DNA from: Pseudomonadota bacterium
GTDB taxonomy: Bacteria; Pseudomonadota; Gammaproteobacteria; Pseudomonadales; Pseudomonadaceae
DNA length: 64,000 nt
Assembly (NCBI GenBank): GCA_023431055.1
Contig: JAEYXX010000170.1
Coordinates: 58,325-122,324, forward strand
Direction of reading: 5' to 3'
The notes under the pieces were generated by a model. It saw nothing but the letters and a program-made list of their open reading frames with translations. It was not told the origin of the DNA and did not search any database. Shown here one piece after another: positions 34,231 through 43,395 of the stretch. The position numbers and the translations under genes are program-made. Positions within the stretch are counted from its first letter, which is position 1; each line of letters starts with the position of its first letter.

Positions 34231-34553
34231 GCCGTTACTCCTTCTGCCACGGCTTTTTTCTCGAGGATGCCGGTAGCGCTGACCGAGGGCTTCTCGCCGA
34301 CCTTGTAGGTCTCGAGGATCTCGTAGGTCACGGTGTGGCGGGTGACGTTGAAATACTTGCGGCAACCGGCCGCGTGCACCCACAGCTCATGGTGGATGCC
34401 GCGCGGGTTGTCGCGGAAGAACATGTACTCGCCCCACTGCGCATCACTGCAGGCATCGGGATCGAGCGGGCGCGCGATGTGCGCCTGGCCCTTGGCGTGG
34501 AATTCCTCTTCGGAGCGCAGTTCGCCACAGTAGGGGCAGAAGATGTGCAGCAT
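34227..34553 (-). CDS. soxD: Sarcosine oxidase delta subunit
   Basis: The 108-residue protein starts MLHIFCPYCGELRSEEEFH, where the CxxC and nearby His form the zinc site of SoxD; a third Cys lies in HAAGCRKYFNVTRHT. An in-frame start 6 codons upstream is not used because the family begins at MLHIFCP. It overlaps soxA by 4 bp. Confidence 0.96.
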   Translation of the reverse strand: MLHIFCPYCGELRSEEEFHAKGQAHIARPLDPDACSDAQWGEYMFFRDNPRGIHHELWVHAAGCRKYFNVTRHTVTYEILETYKVGEKPSVSATGILEKKAVAEGVTA

Positions 34554-34606
34554 GTTGGCCTCCTGAAACACTCCCCGCTCGCAGATGCCAACGGGGTTTA
34601 TCTTGT

Positions 34607-34733
34607 CTCCCCTCTCCCACTTGTGGGAGAGGGGTCGGGGGAGAGGGCATTCGGTGTTGGCCGAACCACCCTCTCCCGCCCTTCGGGCACCCTCTCCCGC
34701 AAGCGGGAGAGGGTCATCAGCTTTGCGCTACGC
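34607..34733. repeat. REP-like CCCTCTCCC/GGGAGAGGG units between soxD and soxB
   Basis: The gap of 186 bp is filled with palindromes of CCCTCTCCC and GGGAGAGGG (34608-34633, 34645-34655, and 34690-34720 with a GCAA tip). The element lies inside the operon and may shape mRNA stability. Confidence 0.75.
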
Positions 34734-34739
34734 GCGCTT

Positions 34740-35990
34740 TTAGTGAGCCACCGCAGCGGCGCCGTGCTCGTCGATCAGTGCGCCGGTGTGGAAACGGTCG
34801 ATGGAGAACGGCTTGGCCAGCGGGTGCATCTCACCCTTGGCCAGGCTGGCGGCGAACACGTGGCCCGAGCCCGGAGTAGCCTTGAAGCCGCCAGTGCCCC
34901 AGCCGCAGTTGAAGAACAGGTTGTCCACCGGAGTCTTGGAGATGATCGGGCAGGCGTCCGGGCAGGTGTCGACGATGCCGCCCCACTGGCGGTTCATGCG
35001 TACCCGCGAGAGCACCGGGAACATCTCGACGATGGCCTGCAGGGTGTGTTCGATGGTGTGGTACGAGCCACGCTGGCCATAGCCGTTGTAACCGTCGATA
35101 CCGGCGCCGATGACCAGGTCGCCCTTGTCCGACTGGCTGATGTAGCCATGCACGGCGTTGGACATGATCACGCTGTCGATGATGGGTTTGATCGGCTCGG
35201 AAACCAGCGCCTGCAGCGGGTGCGATTCCAGCGGCAGACGGAAGCCGGCGAGGCGGGCCATATGCCCGGAGTTGCCGGCGGTGACCACGCCGACGCGTTT
35301 GGCGCCGATAAAGCCCTTGGTGGTTTCCACGCCGATGCACGCGCCGTTCTGCTTGCGGAAGCCGATCACCTCGGTGTTCTGGATCAGATCCACGCCGAGG
35401 GCGTCGGCGGCGCGGGCGAAGCCCCAGGCCACGGCGTCGTGACGGGCCACACCGCCACGGCGCTGCACGGTCGAGCCCATCACCGGGTAGCGGGTGTTCT
35501 TGCTGCAGTCGAGATAGGGAATTTCCTCGGCCACCTGCTTGGCGTCGAGCAGTTCGCCGTCGATGCCGTTGAGACGGTTGGCGCTGACGCGGCGCTCGGC
35601 GTCACGCATGTCCTGCAGGGTGTGGCAGAGGTTGTAGACACCGCGCTGGGAGAACATGACGTTGTAGTTGATGTCCTGCGACAGCCCTTCCCACAACTTC
35701 ATGGCGTGTTCGTAGAGCTGTGCGGACTCGTCCCACAGGTAGTTGGAACGCACGATGGTGGTATTGCGCGCGGTGTTGCCACCGCCAAGCCAGCCCTTCT
35801 CCACCACGGCGACGTTCTTCACGCCGAATTCCTTGGCCAGGTAGTAGGCCGTGGCCAGGCCGTGACCGCCACCGCCGACGATGATCACGTCATAAACCGG
35901 CTTGGGCGTTGGATTACGCCACATGCGCTGCCAGTTCTCATGATGGCTGAACGAGTGCTTGAACAGGCCGAAGCCGGAATAACGTTGCAT
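34740..35990 (-). CDS. soxB: Sarcosine oxidase beta subunit
   Basis: The 416-residue flavoprotein starts at [24 protein letters not shown] lies 7 bases before ATG 35990, too close to ATG 35996, which decides the start. It has the FAD fold [19 protein letters not shown] and the covalent-FMN region around [14 protein letters not shown]. It carries the substrate-oxidising site of the heterotetramer. It follows glyA by 66 bp. Confidence 0.97.
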   Translation of the reverse strand: MQRYSGFGLFKHSFSHHENWQRMWRNPTPKPVYDVIIVGGGGHGLATAYYLAKEFGVKNVAVVEKGWLGGGNTARNTTIVRSNYLWDESAQLYEHAMKLWEGLSQDINYNVMFSQRGVYNLCHTLQDMRDAERRVSANRLNGIDGELLDAKQVAEEIPYLDCSKNTRYPVMGSTVQRRGGVARHDAVAWGFARAADALGVDLIQNTEVIGFRKQNGACIGVETTKGFIGAKRVGVVTAGNSGHMARLAGFRLPLESHPLQALVSEPIKPIIDSVIMSNAVHGYISQSDKGDLVIGAGIDGYNGYGQRGSYHTIEHTLQAIVEMFPVLSRVRMNRQWGGIVDTCPDACPIISKTPVDNLFFNCGWGTGGFKATPGSGHVFAASLAKGEMHPLAKPFSIDRFHTGALIDEHGAAAVAH

Positions 35991-36013
35991 GGGCATGCTC
36001 CAGGGTTCTACTG

Positions 36014-36037
36014 CCCTCTCGCGACTGCGCGAGAGGG
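36014..36037 (-). other. Hairpin between glyA and soxB
   Basis: CCCTCTCGCG and CGCGAGAGGG form a 10-bp stem with a small loop in the 66-bp gap. No U-tract follows, so it is more likely an mRNA processing or stability element than a terminator. Confidence 0.5.
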
Positions 36038-36056
36038 ACCGAGCGAGAAGGTTGGC

Positions 36057-37310
36057 TTAGCGATAGACCGGGTAATCCGCGCACAGCCCGGCGACCAGCT
36101 TGGCCACCTGCGCCTCGACATCGGCATCGCCGAGGTGGTCGAGGATGTCGCAGATCCAGCCAGCCAGCGCCTGGCACTGGGCGACCTTGAAGCCGCGGGT
36201 GGTGACGGCCGGGGTACCGATACGGATACCGGAGGTCACGAACGGCGACTGCGGATCGTTCGGCACGGCGTTCTTGTTCACGGTGATGCCGGCGCGACCC
36301 AGGGCAGCATCGGCTTCCTTACCGGTCAGGCCCTGCTTGATCAGGCTGAGCAGGAACAGGTGGTTGTCGGTACCACCGGAAACCACCTCGTAACCGCGCT
36401 CGACGAAGACCTTGGCCATGGCCTGGGCGTTGTCGATCACCTGCTGCTGGTAAGCCTTGAACTCAGGCTCCATGGCCTCCTTGAAGCACACGGCCTTGGC
36501 GGCGATGACGTGCATCAGCGGGCCACCCTGGGCACCGGGGAATACGGCGGAGTTGAGCTTCTTCTCGATCTCTTCGTTGGCCTTGGCCAGGATCAGGCCG
36601 CCACGCGGGCCGCGCAGAGTCTTGTGGGTGGTGGTGGTGACCACATCGGCGAAGGGAATCGGGTTCGGGTACAGACCGGCGGCGACCAGGCCAGCGACGT
36701 GAGCCATATCGACGAACAGCAGCGCGCCAACCTTGTCGGCGATGGCGCGGAAACGCGGGAAGTCGAGGGTCTTGGAGTAGGCGGAGAAGCCGGCGACGAT
36801 GATCTTCGGCTTGTGCTCCACGGCCAGGCGCTCGACCTCGTCGTAGTCGATCAGCCCGGTAGCGGTGTCCAGGCCGTACTGCACGGCGTTGTAGAGTTTG
36901 CCCGAGGACGACACCTTGGCGCCGTGGGTCAGGTGGCCGCCGTGGGCCAAGCTCATGCCGAGGATGGTGTCGCCGGCATTGAGCAACGCCAGGTACACGG
37001 CGCTGTTGGCCGAGGAACCGGAGTGCGGCTGAACGTTGGCGTAATCGGCGCCGAACAGGGCCTTGGCGCGGTCGATGGCCAGTTGCTCGACCTTGTCTAC
37101 GTACTCGCAGCCACCGTAATAACGCTTGCCCGGATAACCTTCGGCGTACTTGTTGGTCAGGCCGCTGCCCTGCGCTTCCATCACCCGCTGGCTGCAGTAG
37201 TTCTCCGAGGCGATCAGCTCGATGTGCTCTTCCTGACGGCGTTCTTCCTGATCGATCGCCGCGAGCAACTCGTCGTCGTAACCCTGAATCTGATCCTGCT
37301 TGCTGAACAT
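36057..37310 (-). CDS. glyA: Serine hydroxymethyltransferase of the sarcosine operon
   Basis: The 417-residue PLP enzyme starts [19 protein letters not shown] after AGGAGA. The PLP lysine is in [16 protein letters not shown], and [20 protein letters not shown] and [15 protein letters not shown] are family hallmarks. It interconverts glycine plus 5,10-methylene-THF and serine, using both products of sarcosine oxidase. Its position as first gene of glyA-soxBDAG-purU-fdhA identifies it as the catabolic glyA copy (glyA1 in P. aeruginosa). Confidence 0.97.
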   Translation of the reverse strand: MFSKQDQIQGYDDELLAAIDQEERRQEEHIELIASENYCSQRVMEAQGSGLTNKYAEGYPGKRYYGGCEYVDKVEQLAIDRAKALFGADYANVQPHSGSSANSAVYLALLNAGDTILGMSLAHGGHLTHGAKVSSSGKLYNAVQYGLDTATGLIDYDEVERLAVEHKPKIIVAGFSAYSKTLDFPRFRAIADKVGALLFVDMAHVAGLVAAGLYPNPIPFADVVTTTTHKTLRGPRGGLILAKANEEIEKKLNSAVFPGAQGGPLMHVIAAKAVCFKEAMEPEFKAYQQQVIDNAQAMAKVFVERGYEVVSGGTDNHLFLLSLIKQGLTGKEADAALGRAGITVNKNAVPNDPQSPFVTSGIRIGTPAVTTRGFKVAQCQALAGWICDILDHLGDADVEAQVAKLVAGLCADYPVYR

Positions 37311-37434
37311 CTCGACTCTCCTGCAGCGCCTGTGGGCGGCGGTCTTGGACGGGCGGGCCGGCAAGGCCCTGTGCAGCGATGGTAGGGCCGCCCCTGCCCA
37401 CTCAAATGCCTGCCAACGCCGTGAGAGCATTCGT

Positions 37435-37456
37435 TTGCGACATGGTCTTGTCGCAA
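37435..37456 (-). promoter_or_regulatory. 22-bp operator-like palindrome upstream of glyA
   Basis: TTGCGACA and TGTCGCAA form a perfect 8-bp inverted repeat around TGGTCT, 125 bp before glyA. The half-site TGCGACAT recurs in the gbcB-gbcA gap at 40900-40907. Both promoters are expected to answer to betaine or sarcosine regulators such as GbdR or SouR, so this is a candidate site. The assignment is inference. Confidence 0.5.
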
Positions 37457-37483
37457 TCAGGCGCGTCGAGATCAGTTCGCGGT

Positions 37484-37960
37484 TTTGCGCACAAATAACG
37501 GGGATCAAGCTGTGGATAAACCGTGCATACCGCGCGTCGCCCCAGCATCTGCAGGGGCTGCCGGGTCGCGGTCATTTCCTGATCGATATCAAGCAGTTAA
37601 CAATGCGGACCATGCACAGAAGCGGTGGACTAGCCTGTGGAAAAGCTGTCAGCAGATGGCTACCGCCCCTGCCAGCGCTGCCGCTGAGGGTCGTGTTCGA
37701 TATCCATACAGCCACGCCGCCCCCCTGGCTTATCCACCAGCGACATGGGCGAGAGGCGAGGATCGGTTGGGGATATGCACAGAAGATGTGGATGAAACTG
37801 TGCATAGGCTGTTCGACGCAGGCGCGAAGCCAGAGCAGCCGGGGCTTGCCGAGAGGCGGCTAAAAATCGAACAGGATCAAAGAGATAGAGCAGGCTTGTG
37901 CACAAATACTGTGGGCGGCGCTGTGCATGGCCTGTGGAAACATGGCGCCGGGCCAGAGCC
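37484..37960. repeat. Degenerate repeats rich in DnaA-box-like TGTGNAYA motifs
   Basis: The 694-bp gap 37311-38004 has no convincing gene. Four degenerate units begin with GCACA(A/G)A at about 37488, 37614, 37778 and 37900 and contain TGTGG and TGTGCAT words. One exact DnaA box TGTGGATAA lies at 37511-37519; near-matches are TTATCCACC (37730-37738), TGTGGATGA and TGTGCATAG (37787-37806). The first-to-second and third-to-fourth spacings are about 123-126 bp. No function is known to me. Confidence 0.55.
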
Positions 37961-38004
37961 CATGGGGCTCCGCCGCCAGCGCCTGCTATTTGCTCAACGA
38001 CGCC

Positions 38005-38304
38005 TTAAGGCTTGAGCTTGCCAGCACAGCTGCTGGAGGCATTCACCAGACGCTGCTGCATGGCAGGGTCAGGCGGGGATTGCCGGCTGATTTCCTGCAA
38101 CTCGGCTTCGCTGAATTCCTTGCTGACGTTGGTCGCAGCGCAGTCGCAATAAGCGCGCAGTTGTGGCTCCTCGTAGCCTGCCGGTGCGCCAGCAATGCAC
38201 TGCTGAACGAATTCGGTCTTGGCATTATCCGACCACTCGGCGGCGGAAACGGGCAGCGCCACGGCCAGCGGCAGGGCAAGGGCGAGCAGGTGACGATAAG
38301 TCAT
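38005..38304 (-). CDS. Small periplasmic protein, unknown
   Basis: The 99-residue protein starts at MTYRHLLALALPLAVALPVSA, a signal peptide cut before AEW; AAGGAG precedes ATG 38304. The mature part has five Cys (EFVQQCIAGAPAGYEEPQLRAYCDCAATN... SSSCAGKL), typical of small disulfide-bonded periplasmic proteins. A gene of this type lies between ltaE and glyA1 in P. aeruginosa too. Function not known. Confidence 0.82.
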   Translation of the reverse strand: MTYRHLLALALPLAVALPVSAAEWSDNAKTEFVQQCIAGAPAGYEEPQLRAYCDCAATNVSKEFSEAELQEISRQSPPDPAMQQRLVNASSSCAGKLKP

Positions 38305-38543
38305 GGGAAACTCCTTCTCTTGATTGCGGAGAGCGGATCGACTGCCGCCCTCTGGTAAGTGTGAACGCCAGAGCAAGCTTCAAGTTCCATCTGCTAGCCG
38401 AACGATTGGCCACGAACCGACTCGGCAGTACGCTTCAGCGCAACAACTCGTCGCGGCGAAGGACGCCTGACAGATAGCCGCAGGGTTAAAGTAGAGGCTT
38501 TCCCGGCAGACCCGCCGGCAGGTTTTTCAGAAGGAACGCGCCA

Positions 38544-39584
38544 ATGCCCGACAATGCCCAGCAATTCGCCAGCGACAACTACTCCGGCATCTGTCCCGAA
38601 GCCTGGGCCGCCATGGCCGAGGCCAACCAGGGCCACCAGCGTGCCTACGGCGATGACGAATGGACGGCACGCGCCGCTGACCACTTCCGCCGTCTGTTCG
38701 AGACCGACTGCGAGGTGTTCTTCGCCTTCAACGGCACCGCCGCCAACTCCCTGGCCCTGGCCTCGCTGTGCCAGAGCTACCACAGCGTGATCTGCTCGGA
38801 GACCGCCCACGTCGAAACCGACGAATGCGGCGCGCCGGAGTTCTTCTCCAACGGCTCCAAGCTGCTGCTGGCCAAGACTGAAAACGGCAAGCTGACGCCG
38901 CAGGCGATCCGCGAAATCGCCCTCAAGCGCCAGGACATCCACTACCCGAAACCGCGCGTGGTCACCCTCACCCAGACCACCGAAGTCGGCACCGTATACC
39001 GCCCGGAAGAAGTCCGCGCCATCAGCCAGGTCTGCAAGGAACTGAACCTCAACCTGCACATGGACGGCGCGCGCTTCTCCAATGCCTGCGCTTTCCTGGG
39101 CTGCAGCCCGGCGGAGCTGACCTGGAAGGCCGGTGTCGATGTGCTGTGCTTCGGCGGCACCAAGAACGGCATGGCGGTGGGCGAGGCGATCATCTTCTTC
39201 AACAAGGCGCTGGCCGAAGACTTCGACTATCGCTGCAAGCAGGCCGGCCAGCTGGCCTCGAAGATGCGCTACCTGTCGGCGCCCTGGGTCGGCATCCTGC
39301 AGGACGATGCCTGGCTCAAGTACGCCAACCACGCCAACCGCTGCGCACAGCTGCTGGCCTCGCTGGTGGAAGACGTACCCGGCGTCAGCCTGATGTTCCC
39401 GGTGGAAGCCAACGGCGTATTCCTGCAACTGTCGGAGCCGGCCATCGCCGCCCTCACCGCCCGCGGCTGGCGTTTCTACACCTTCATTGGCGCCGGTGGC
39501 GCACGCTTCATGTGCTCGTGGGATACCGACGAAGCGCGTGTGCGTCAGCTGGCCGCCGACATCCGTGAAGTGATGAGCGCCTGA
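38544..39584 (+). CDS. ltaE: Low-specificity L-threonine aldolase
   Basis: The 346-residue PLP enzyme (fold type I) has ASDNYSGICPEAW at the start, the glycine-rich FNGTAANSLALAS, the Asp in HMDGARFSNA and the PLP lysine in CFGGTKNGMAVGEA. It splits threonine to glycine and acetaldehyde. Its position beside the betaine/sarcosine genes matches other Pseudomonas, where it shares glycine metabolism. Confidence 0.95.
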   Translation: MPDNAQQFASDNYSGICPEAWAAMAEANQGHQRAYGDDEWTARAADHFRRLFETDCEVFFAFNGTAANSLALASLCQSYHSVICSETAHVETDECGAPEFFSNGSKLLLAKTENGKLTPQAIREIALKRQDIHYPKPRVVTLTQTTEVGTVYRPEEVRAISQVCKELNLNLHMDGARFSNACAFLGCSPAELTWKAGVDVLCFGGTKNGMAVGEAIIFFNKALAEDFDYRCKQAGQLASKMRYLSAPWVGILQDDAWLKYANHANRCAQLLASLVEDVPGVSLMFPVEANGVFLQLSEPAIAALTARGWRFYTFIGAGGARFMCSWDTDEARVRQLAADIREVMSA

Positions 39585-39590
39585 AAACGA

Positions 39591-39616
39591 CAGAAGCCCC
39601 ACAAATGGAGCTTCTG
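39591..39616 (+). terminator. Possible terminator hairpin after ltaE
   Basis: CAGAAGC-C-CCA and TGG-A-GCTTCTG pair around CAAA with one mismatch. No U-tract follows. Confidence 0.4.
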
Positions 39617-39621
39617 ACTAA

Positions 39622-39681
39622 GTAGCCCGGATGAAATCCGGGAACGATGTACCCGCCACTCCCGGATTTCATCCGGGCTAC
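39622..39681. repeat. REP-like inverted pair, CCCGGATGAAATCCGGG type
   Basis: Two units (39622-39642 and 39661-39681) are reverse complements of each other, each GTAG-CCCGGATGAAATCCGGG, separated by 18 bases. Same family as at 10589 and 53569. Confidence 0.85.
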
Positions 39682-39715
39682 AGAAGCGCCGCGAGTTTGC
39701 GGGTAACTGTGGCGA

Positions 39716-40819
39716 TCAATAATCGATCGCCACGTCGCCTTTCGGCACACTGCAGCAAGACAGGATGTAGCCTTCGGCCACGTCCTCGTCGGTAATGCCG
39801 CCGTTGTGCTCCATGTCCACTTCGCCTGCCGTCTTCATAACCTTGCAGGTACCACAGATACCCATGCCGCAGGCCTTGGGAATATGCAGACCGAGCTTGG
39901 CAGCAGCGGCATGCACGGTCTCGCCGGGCGCCACGCGGATGCTCTTGCCAGTGCTGGTGAACTCCACCTGATTGAGCTCGCCGACCGGCAACTCCGGGGC
40001 ATCGGCGGCTTCGGCCGCCAGCTCCTTGACCTCGGCGCGAATCTCCGGGGGCGTCGGGCCGAAGGCCTCCTCGTGGTAACGGCTCATGTCGTAGCCGGCT
40101 GCCTCGAGCAGACGCTTGACCGCGCTCATGTAGGGCGTCGGGCCGCAGCAGAAGATCTCACGCTCGAGGAAGTCCGGCGCAATCAGCTCCAGCATCGGCT
40201 TGTTCAGATAACCGCGATAGCCAGCCCAGGCCTCGCCCAGACCATGCTTCTCACAGATCACGTGCAGGCTGAAGTTGTTGATGCGCGCGGCCATATGCTC
40301 CAGCTCACGCTGGTAGATGATGTCCTTTGGCGAGCGGGCGCTGTGCACGAACACCATATCGACATTGGCATTGGTGTCGTAGAACCAGCGCGCCATCGAC
40401 ATCACCGGAGTGATACCGACCCCGCCGGAGAGATACAGCACCTTGTCGGAAGGAAAGTCGATGGCGTTGAACAGCCCGACCGGACCGTGCACCGGCACCT
40501 CATCGCCCACCTTGAGGTTGTCGTGCAGCCAGTTCGATACCTTGCCGCCCGGCACCCGCTTGATGGTGATGGAGAAGCTGTAGGGCACCGAAGGCGAGCT
40601 GGAAATGGTGTACGAACGCATGATCGGCTGGCCGTCGATCTCCAGTTCCAGAGTGACGAACTGGCCCGGCTTGAAGAAGAACAGCACCGGCTGGTCCGCC
40701 ATGAAACAGAAGGTGCGAACGTCCCAGGTTTCCTGGATCACCTTGACGCAACGCACCAGGTGGCGGCCATTGGTCCAGGTCTGAGTGGTAACCGGGTTGA
40801 GGAAGGCGTTGGTGGTCAT
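39716..40819 (-). CDS. gbcB: Glycine betaine monooxygenase reductase subunit GbcB
   Basis: The 367-residue protein has a ferredoxin-NADP reductase core: FAD motif RSYTISSSPS, NAD motif YLSGGVGITPVMSMARWF and FCCGPTPYM. A C-terminal plant-type 2Fe-2S domain follows with CGMGICGTCKVMK and a later Cys near SCC. It passes electrons to GbcA for the first demethylation of glycine betaine. GGAGTG lies 7 bases before ATG 40819. It is divergent from gbcA. Confidence 0.95.
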   Translation of the reverse strand: MTTNAFLNPVTTQTWTNGRHLVRCVKVIQETWDVRTFCFMADQPVLFFFKPGQFVTLELEIDGQPIMRSYTISSSPSVPYSFSITIKRVPGGKVSNWLHDNLKVGDEVPVHGPVGLFNAIDFPSDKVLYLSGGVGITPVMSMARWFYDTNANVDMVFVHSARSPKDIIYQRELEHMAARINNFSLHVICEKHGLGEAWAGYRGYLNKPMLELIAPDFLEREIFCCGPTPYMSAVKRLLEAAGYDMSRYHEEAFGPTPPEIRAEVKELAAEAADAPELPVGELNQVEFTSTGKSIRVAPGETVHAAAAKLGLHIPKACGMGICGTCKVMKTAGEVDMEHNGGITDEDVAEGYILSCCSVPKGDVAIDY

Positions 40820-41134
40820 GAACAGCACTCCACATGGCCGGATATCGGCCTACTATGCGGCGGATTGTGCGAAAGGCCGCCGGCCGTCATTTATCTACCT
40901 GCGACATCCGCATGCTTATCGCGACCTGCCTGATGGCACGGGGCCTGGCGCGTCGGAAACAAATCCAGCCATGTCGCCCATGGATAAGGTTTGCCCTTGC
41001 GCCGGCTCCACACTCCGCCTCACCAAGCATGTACGCCCTTTGCAGGCGACGGCGATTGATCGAAGCCTTGCGGCACATACCGTATCAGCCACTTTTTCCG
41101 GCAGGCGCGCCGCGCCCGCCACTGAGGAGCCAAC
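40820..41134. promoter_or_regulatory. gbcB-gbcA divergent promoter region
   Basis: This 315-bp gap has no gene. It contains TGCGACAT at 40900-40907 and a related CGCGACC 13 bases on, shared with the glyA operator palindrome, and an inverted GGCGG/CCGCC pair near 40860-40882. A regulator of betaine catabolism would be expected to bind here. Confidence 0.5.
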
Positions 41135-42421
41135 ATGGACTGCACCCAAAACCTGAGCCTGGGCGACCCGCTAGAGCCCGTCCGCAAGGCCACTGCCCAG
41201 ATGCTGCACGAACGCGACCACAGCTTCTCGCTGCCGCAGCCCTTCTACAACGACGAGCGCCTGTTCCAGGTCGACATGCAGGAGATCTTCCACAAGGAAT
41301 GGTTGATCGCCGGCATGACCAGCGAAATCCCGACCAAGGGCAACTTCCTCACCGTACAGATCGGCGACAACCCGATCATCGTCATCCGCGGCGCCGAAGG
41401 CCAGATCCACGCCTTCCACAACGTCTGCCGCCACCGCGGTTCGCGCCTGTGCGTCAGCGACAAGGGCAAGGTCGCCAAACTGGTGTGCCCCTACCACCAG
41501 TGGACCTACGAGCTGGACGGCCGCCTGCTGTTCGCCGGTACCGAGATGGGCGACAACTTCAAGCTGTCCGACTACAACCTCAAGCCGGTCAACTGCAAGA
41601 CCGCTGGCGGCTTCATCTTCATCAGCCTGGCGGACAACCCGCCGGCCATCGACGAGTTCCTGAGCACCCTGGCTCACTACATGGAACCGTACGCCATGGA
41701 GAACACCAAGGTCGCCGTGCAGAGCACCATGCGCGAGCAGGCGAACTGGAAACTGGTGATCGAGAACAACCGCGAGTGCTACCACTGCAATGGTTCGCAC
41801 CCGGAGCTGCTCAACACCCTGCTGGAATGGGACGACGTCACCGACCCGCGCGCCAGCCAGGCGTTCAAGGACCAGGTCGCCGAGTGCACCACCCGCTGGG
41901 ACAAGGACAACATCCCCTACGCCCACGCCAGCTTCGGTCTGCGCAACCGCATCGTGCGCATGCCGCTGCTCAAGGGCACCGTGTCCATGACCATGGACGG
42001 CAAGCCGGGCTGCAAGAAGCTGATGGGCCGCATCACCGACCCGGACCTGGGTTCGATGCGCATCCTGCACCTGCCGCACTCGTGGAACCACTGCATGGGC
42101 GACCACATGATCAACTTCACCGTGTGGCCGGTCAGCGCCCAGGAGTCAATCGTCATCACCAAGTGGCTGGTGCACAAGGACGCGGTCGAAGGCGTCGACT
42201 ACGACGTGGCTCGCCTGCGCGAAGTCTGGGACGCCACCAACGACCAGGATCGCCGCCTGGGCGAGGAAAACCAGCGCGGCATCAACTCCACCGCCTACCA
42301 GCCCGGCCCGTACTCCAAGACCTACGAGTTTGGCGTGATCAACTTCCTCGACTGGTACAGCGAGCGCATGCTCAACAACCTCGGCGACACCCCGGCGCAA
42401 CTGCGCCAGGTAGAGGGCTGA
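41135..42421 (+). CDS. gbcA: Glycine betaine monooxygenase oxygenase subunit GbcA
   Basis: The 428-residue Rieske oxygenase has the 2Fe-2S ligands C98 and H100 (NVCRHRGS) and C118 and H121 (VCPYHQW), and the mononuclear iron region ENNRECYHCNGSHPELL with two His. It removes one methyl from glycine betaine as formaldehyde, giving dimethylglycine. GAGGAG precedes the start. Its close match to the family in memory and its place beside gbcB make the name firm. Confidence 0.95.
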   Translation: MDCTQNLSLGDPLEPVRKATAQMLHERDHSFSLPQPFYNDERLFQVDMQEIFHKEWLIAGMTSEIPTKGNFLTVQIGDNPIIVIRGAEGQIHAFHNVCRHRGSRLCVSDKGKVAKLVCPYHQWTYELDGRLLFAGTEMGDNFKLSDYNLKPVNCKTAGGFIFISLADNPPAIDEFLSTLAHYMEPYAMENTKVAVQSTMREQANWKLVIENNRECYHCNGSHPELLNTLLEWDDVTDPRASQAFKDQVAECTTRWDKDNIPYAHASFGLRNRIVRMPLLKGTVSMTMDGKPGCKKLMGRITDPDLGSMRILHLPHSWNHCMGDHMINFTVWPVSAQESIVITKWLVHKDAVEGVDYDVARLREVWDATNDQDRRLGEENQRGINSTAYQPGPYSKTYEFGVINFLDWYSERMLNNLGDTPAQLRQVEG

Positions 42422-42443
42422 CGCCGCCCCGCTGGGCCATGCC

Positions 42444-42471
42444 AGTGGCCGGCCTCATTAAGCCGGCCACT
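42444..42471 (+). terminator. Hairpin after gbcA
   Basis: AGTGGCCGGC and GCCGGCCACT form a perfect 10-bp stem around an 8-base loop, 22 bp beyond the gbcA stop. The following bases are C-rich, so the U-tract is missing. Confidence 0.55.
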
Positions 42472-42563
42472 TCCCCCGTAAGCCTCCCCGCAGCAAGCGC
42501 ATCACAGAACGCCGAGCGCTGGCTGGCTCAGCACAAACGCCGCGCGGGCGCGCAGACTGATCC

Positions 42564-43193
42564 CTACTGAGCGTCGCCCTTGAAGCCCTTGGCGACGTAG
42601 TACACCTCACGCGAACGCGGACGCGAGGCTGCCGGCTTGCGCACCATGACCTTCTCGAAGGAACGCCGGACGTCGCGCAGGTACTCATCCGAACCCTCGC
42701 CCTGAAACACCTTGGCGACGAAGTTGCCGCCAGGCTTGAGCACCTGTCGGGCCATGTCCAGCACCAGCTCCACCAGATACATCGACGCCGCCTGATCGGC
42801 CACGCCGACGCCGCTGATGTTGGGGGCGATGTCAGAGACGATCAGATCCGGGCGACGACCATCGAGCAGATCGAGAATCTGCTGGAACACCTTGTCATCG
42901 GTGAAGTCACCCTGGATGAAGTCGACGTTATCGAGCGAATCCATCGGCAGGATGTCGCTGGCGATTACCCGGCCGGTGGCCCCCACCATACGTCCGGCGA
43001 TCTGCGACCAGCCACCGGGGGCCGAGCCCAGATCCATCATCAGCATACCGGGACGAATCAGCTTGTCCTTTTCGTTGAGCTCGATCAGCTTGTAGGCGGC
43101 ACGCGAGCGGTAGCCGTCCTTCTGCGCCTGCTTCACGTAGGGATCGTTCACATGTTCGTTCAGCCAGCGGCTGCTGCTTTTTGAGCGTTTCAT
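42564..43193 (-). CDS. rlmE: 23S rRNA U2552 2'-O-methyltransferase
   Basis: The 209-residue protein matches the FtsJ/RrmJ family: SRAAYKL (catalytic Lys), [12 protein letters not shown] (SAM site), SDIAPNISG (catalytic Asp), FVAKVFQG (Lys) and SREVYYV (Glu). It methylates U2552 in the A-loop during assembly of the 50S subunit. The usual rlmE neighbours (yhbY, ftsH, folP) are not here, so this may be a second copy. Confidence 0.93.
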   Translation of the reverse strand: MKRSKSSSRWLNEHVNDPYVKQAQKDGYRSRAAYKLIELNEKDKLIRPGMLMMDLGSAPGGWSQIAGRMVGATGRVIASDILPMDSLDNVDFIQGDFTDDKVFQQILDLLDGRRPDLIVSDIAPNISGVGVADQAASMYLVELVLDMARQVLKPGGNFVAKVFQGEGSDEYLRDVRRSFEKVMVRKPAASRPRSREVYYVAKGFKGDAQ

Positions 43194-43395
43194 CGTTCAA
43201 CCAGATCAATTCCAGGAAGGCAGCCCGCCGGCATGGTGACCCGGGCTGCACAATTGTCGCGAGTATAAGCCATCGCAGCCCTCCGGCTCACGCCGGCCGG
43301 CCCTGCAGCCTGACAGCCCGCCGGGTGGCAGGTACAATCGCAGCGGCCTCGCTACCGCGAGGAGCCCCGCTTTCACGCCCCTTTCCAGGCCTTCC

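Noticed and set aside
37311..38004. Chromosomal origin of replication
   Set aside because: Despite a DnaA box, there is no dnaA, dnaN, gidA, rpmH or parAB nearby and the boxes are mostly degenerate.
37485..38015. 176-codon plus-strand reading frame upstream of glyA
   Set aside because: It covers the DnaA-box-like repeats, has no good ribosome site or family-like sequence, and reads through the end of the periplasmic protein gene on the other strand. It looks like a by-product of the high-GC repeats.
40834..42570. 578-codon plus frame overlapping gbcA
   Set aside because: It is Arg/Pro/Gly/His-rich shadow sequence in another frame of gbcA.
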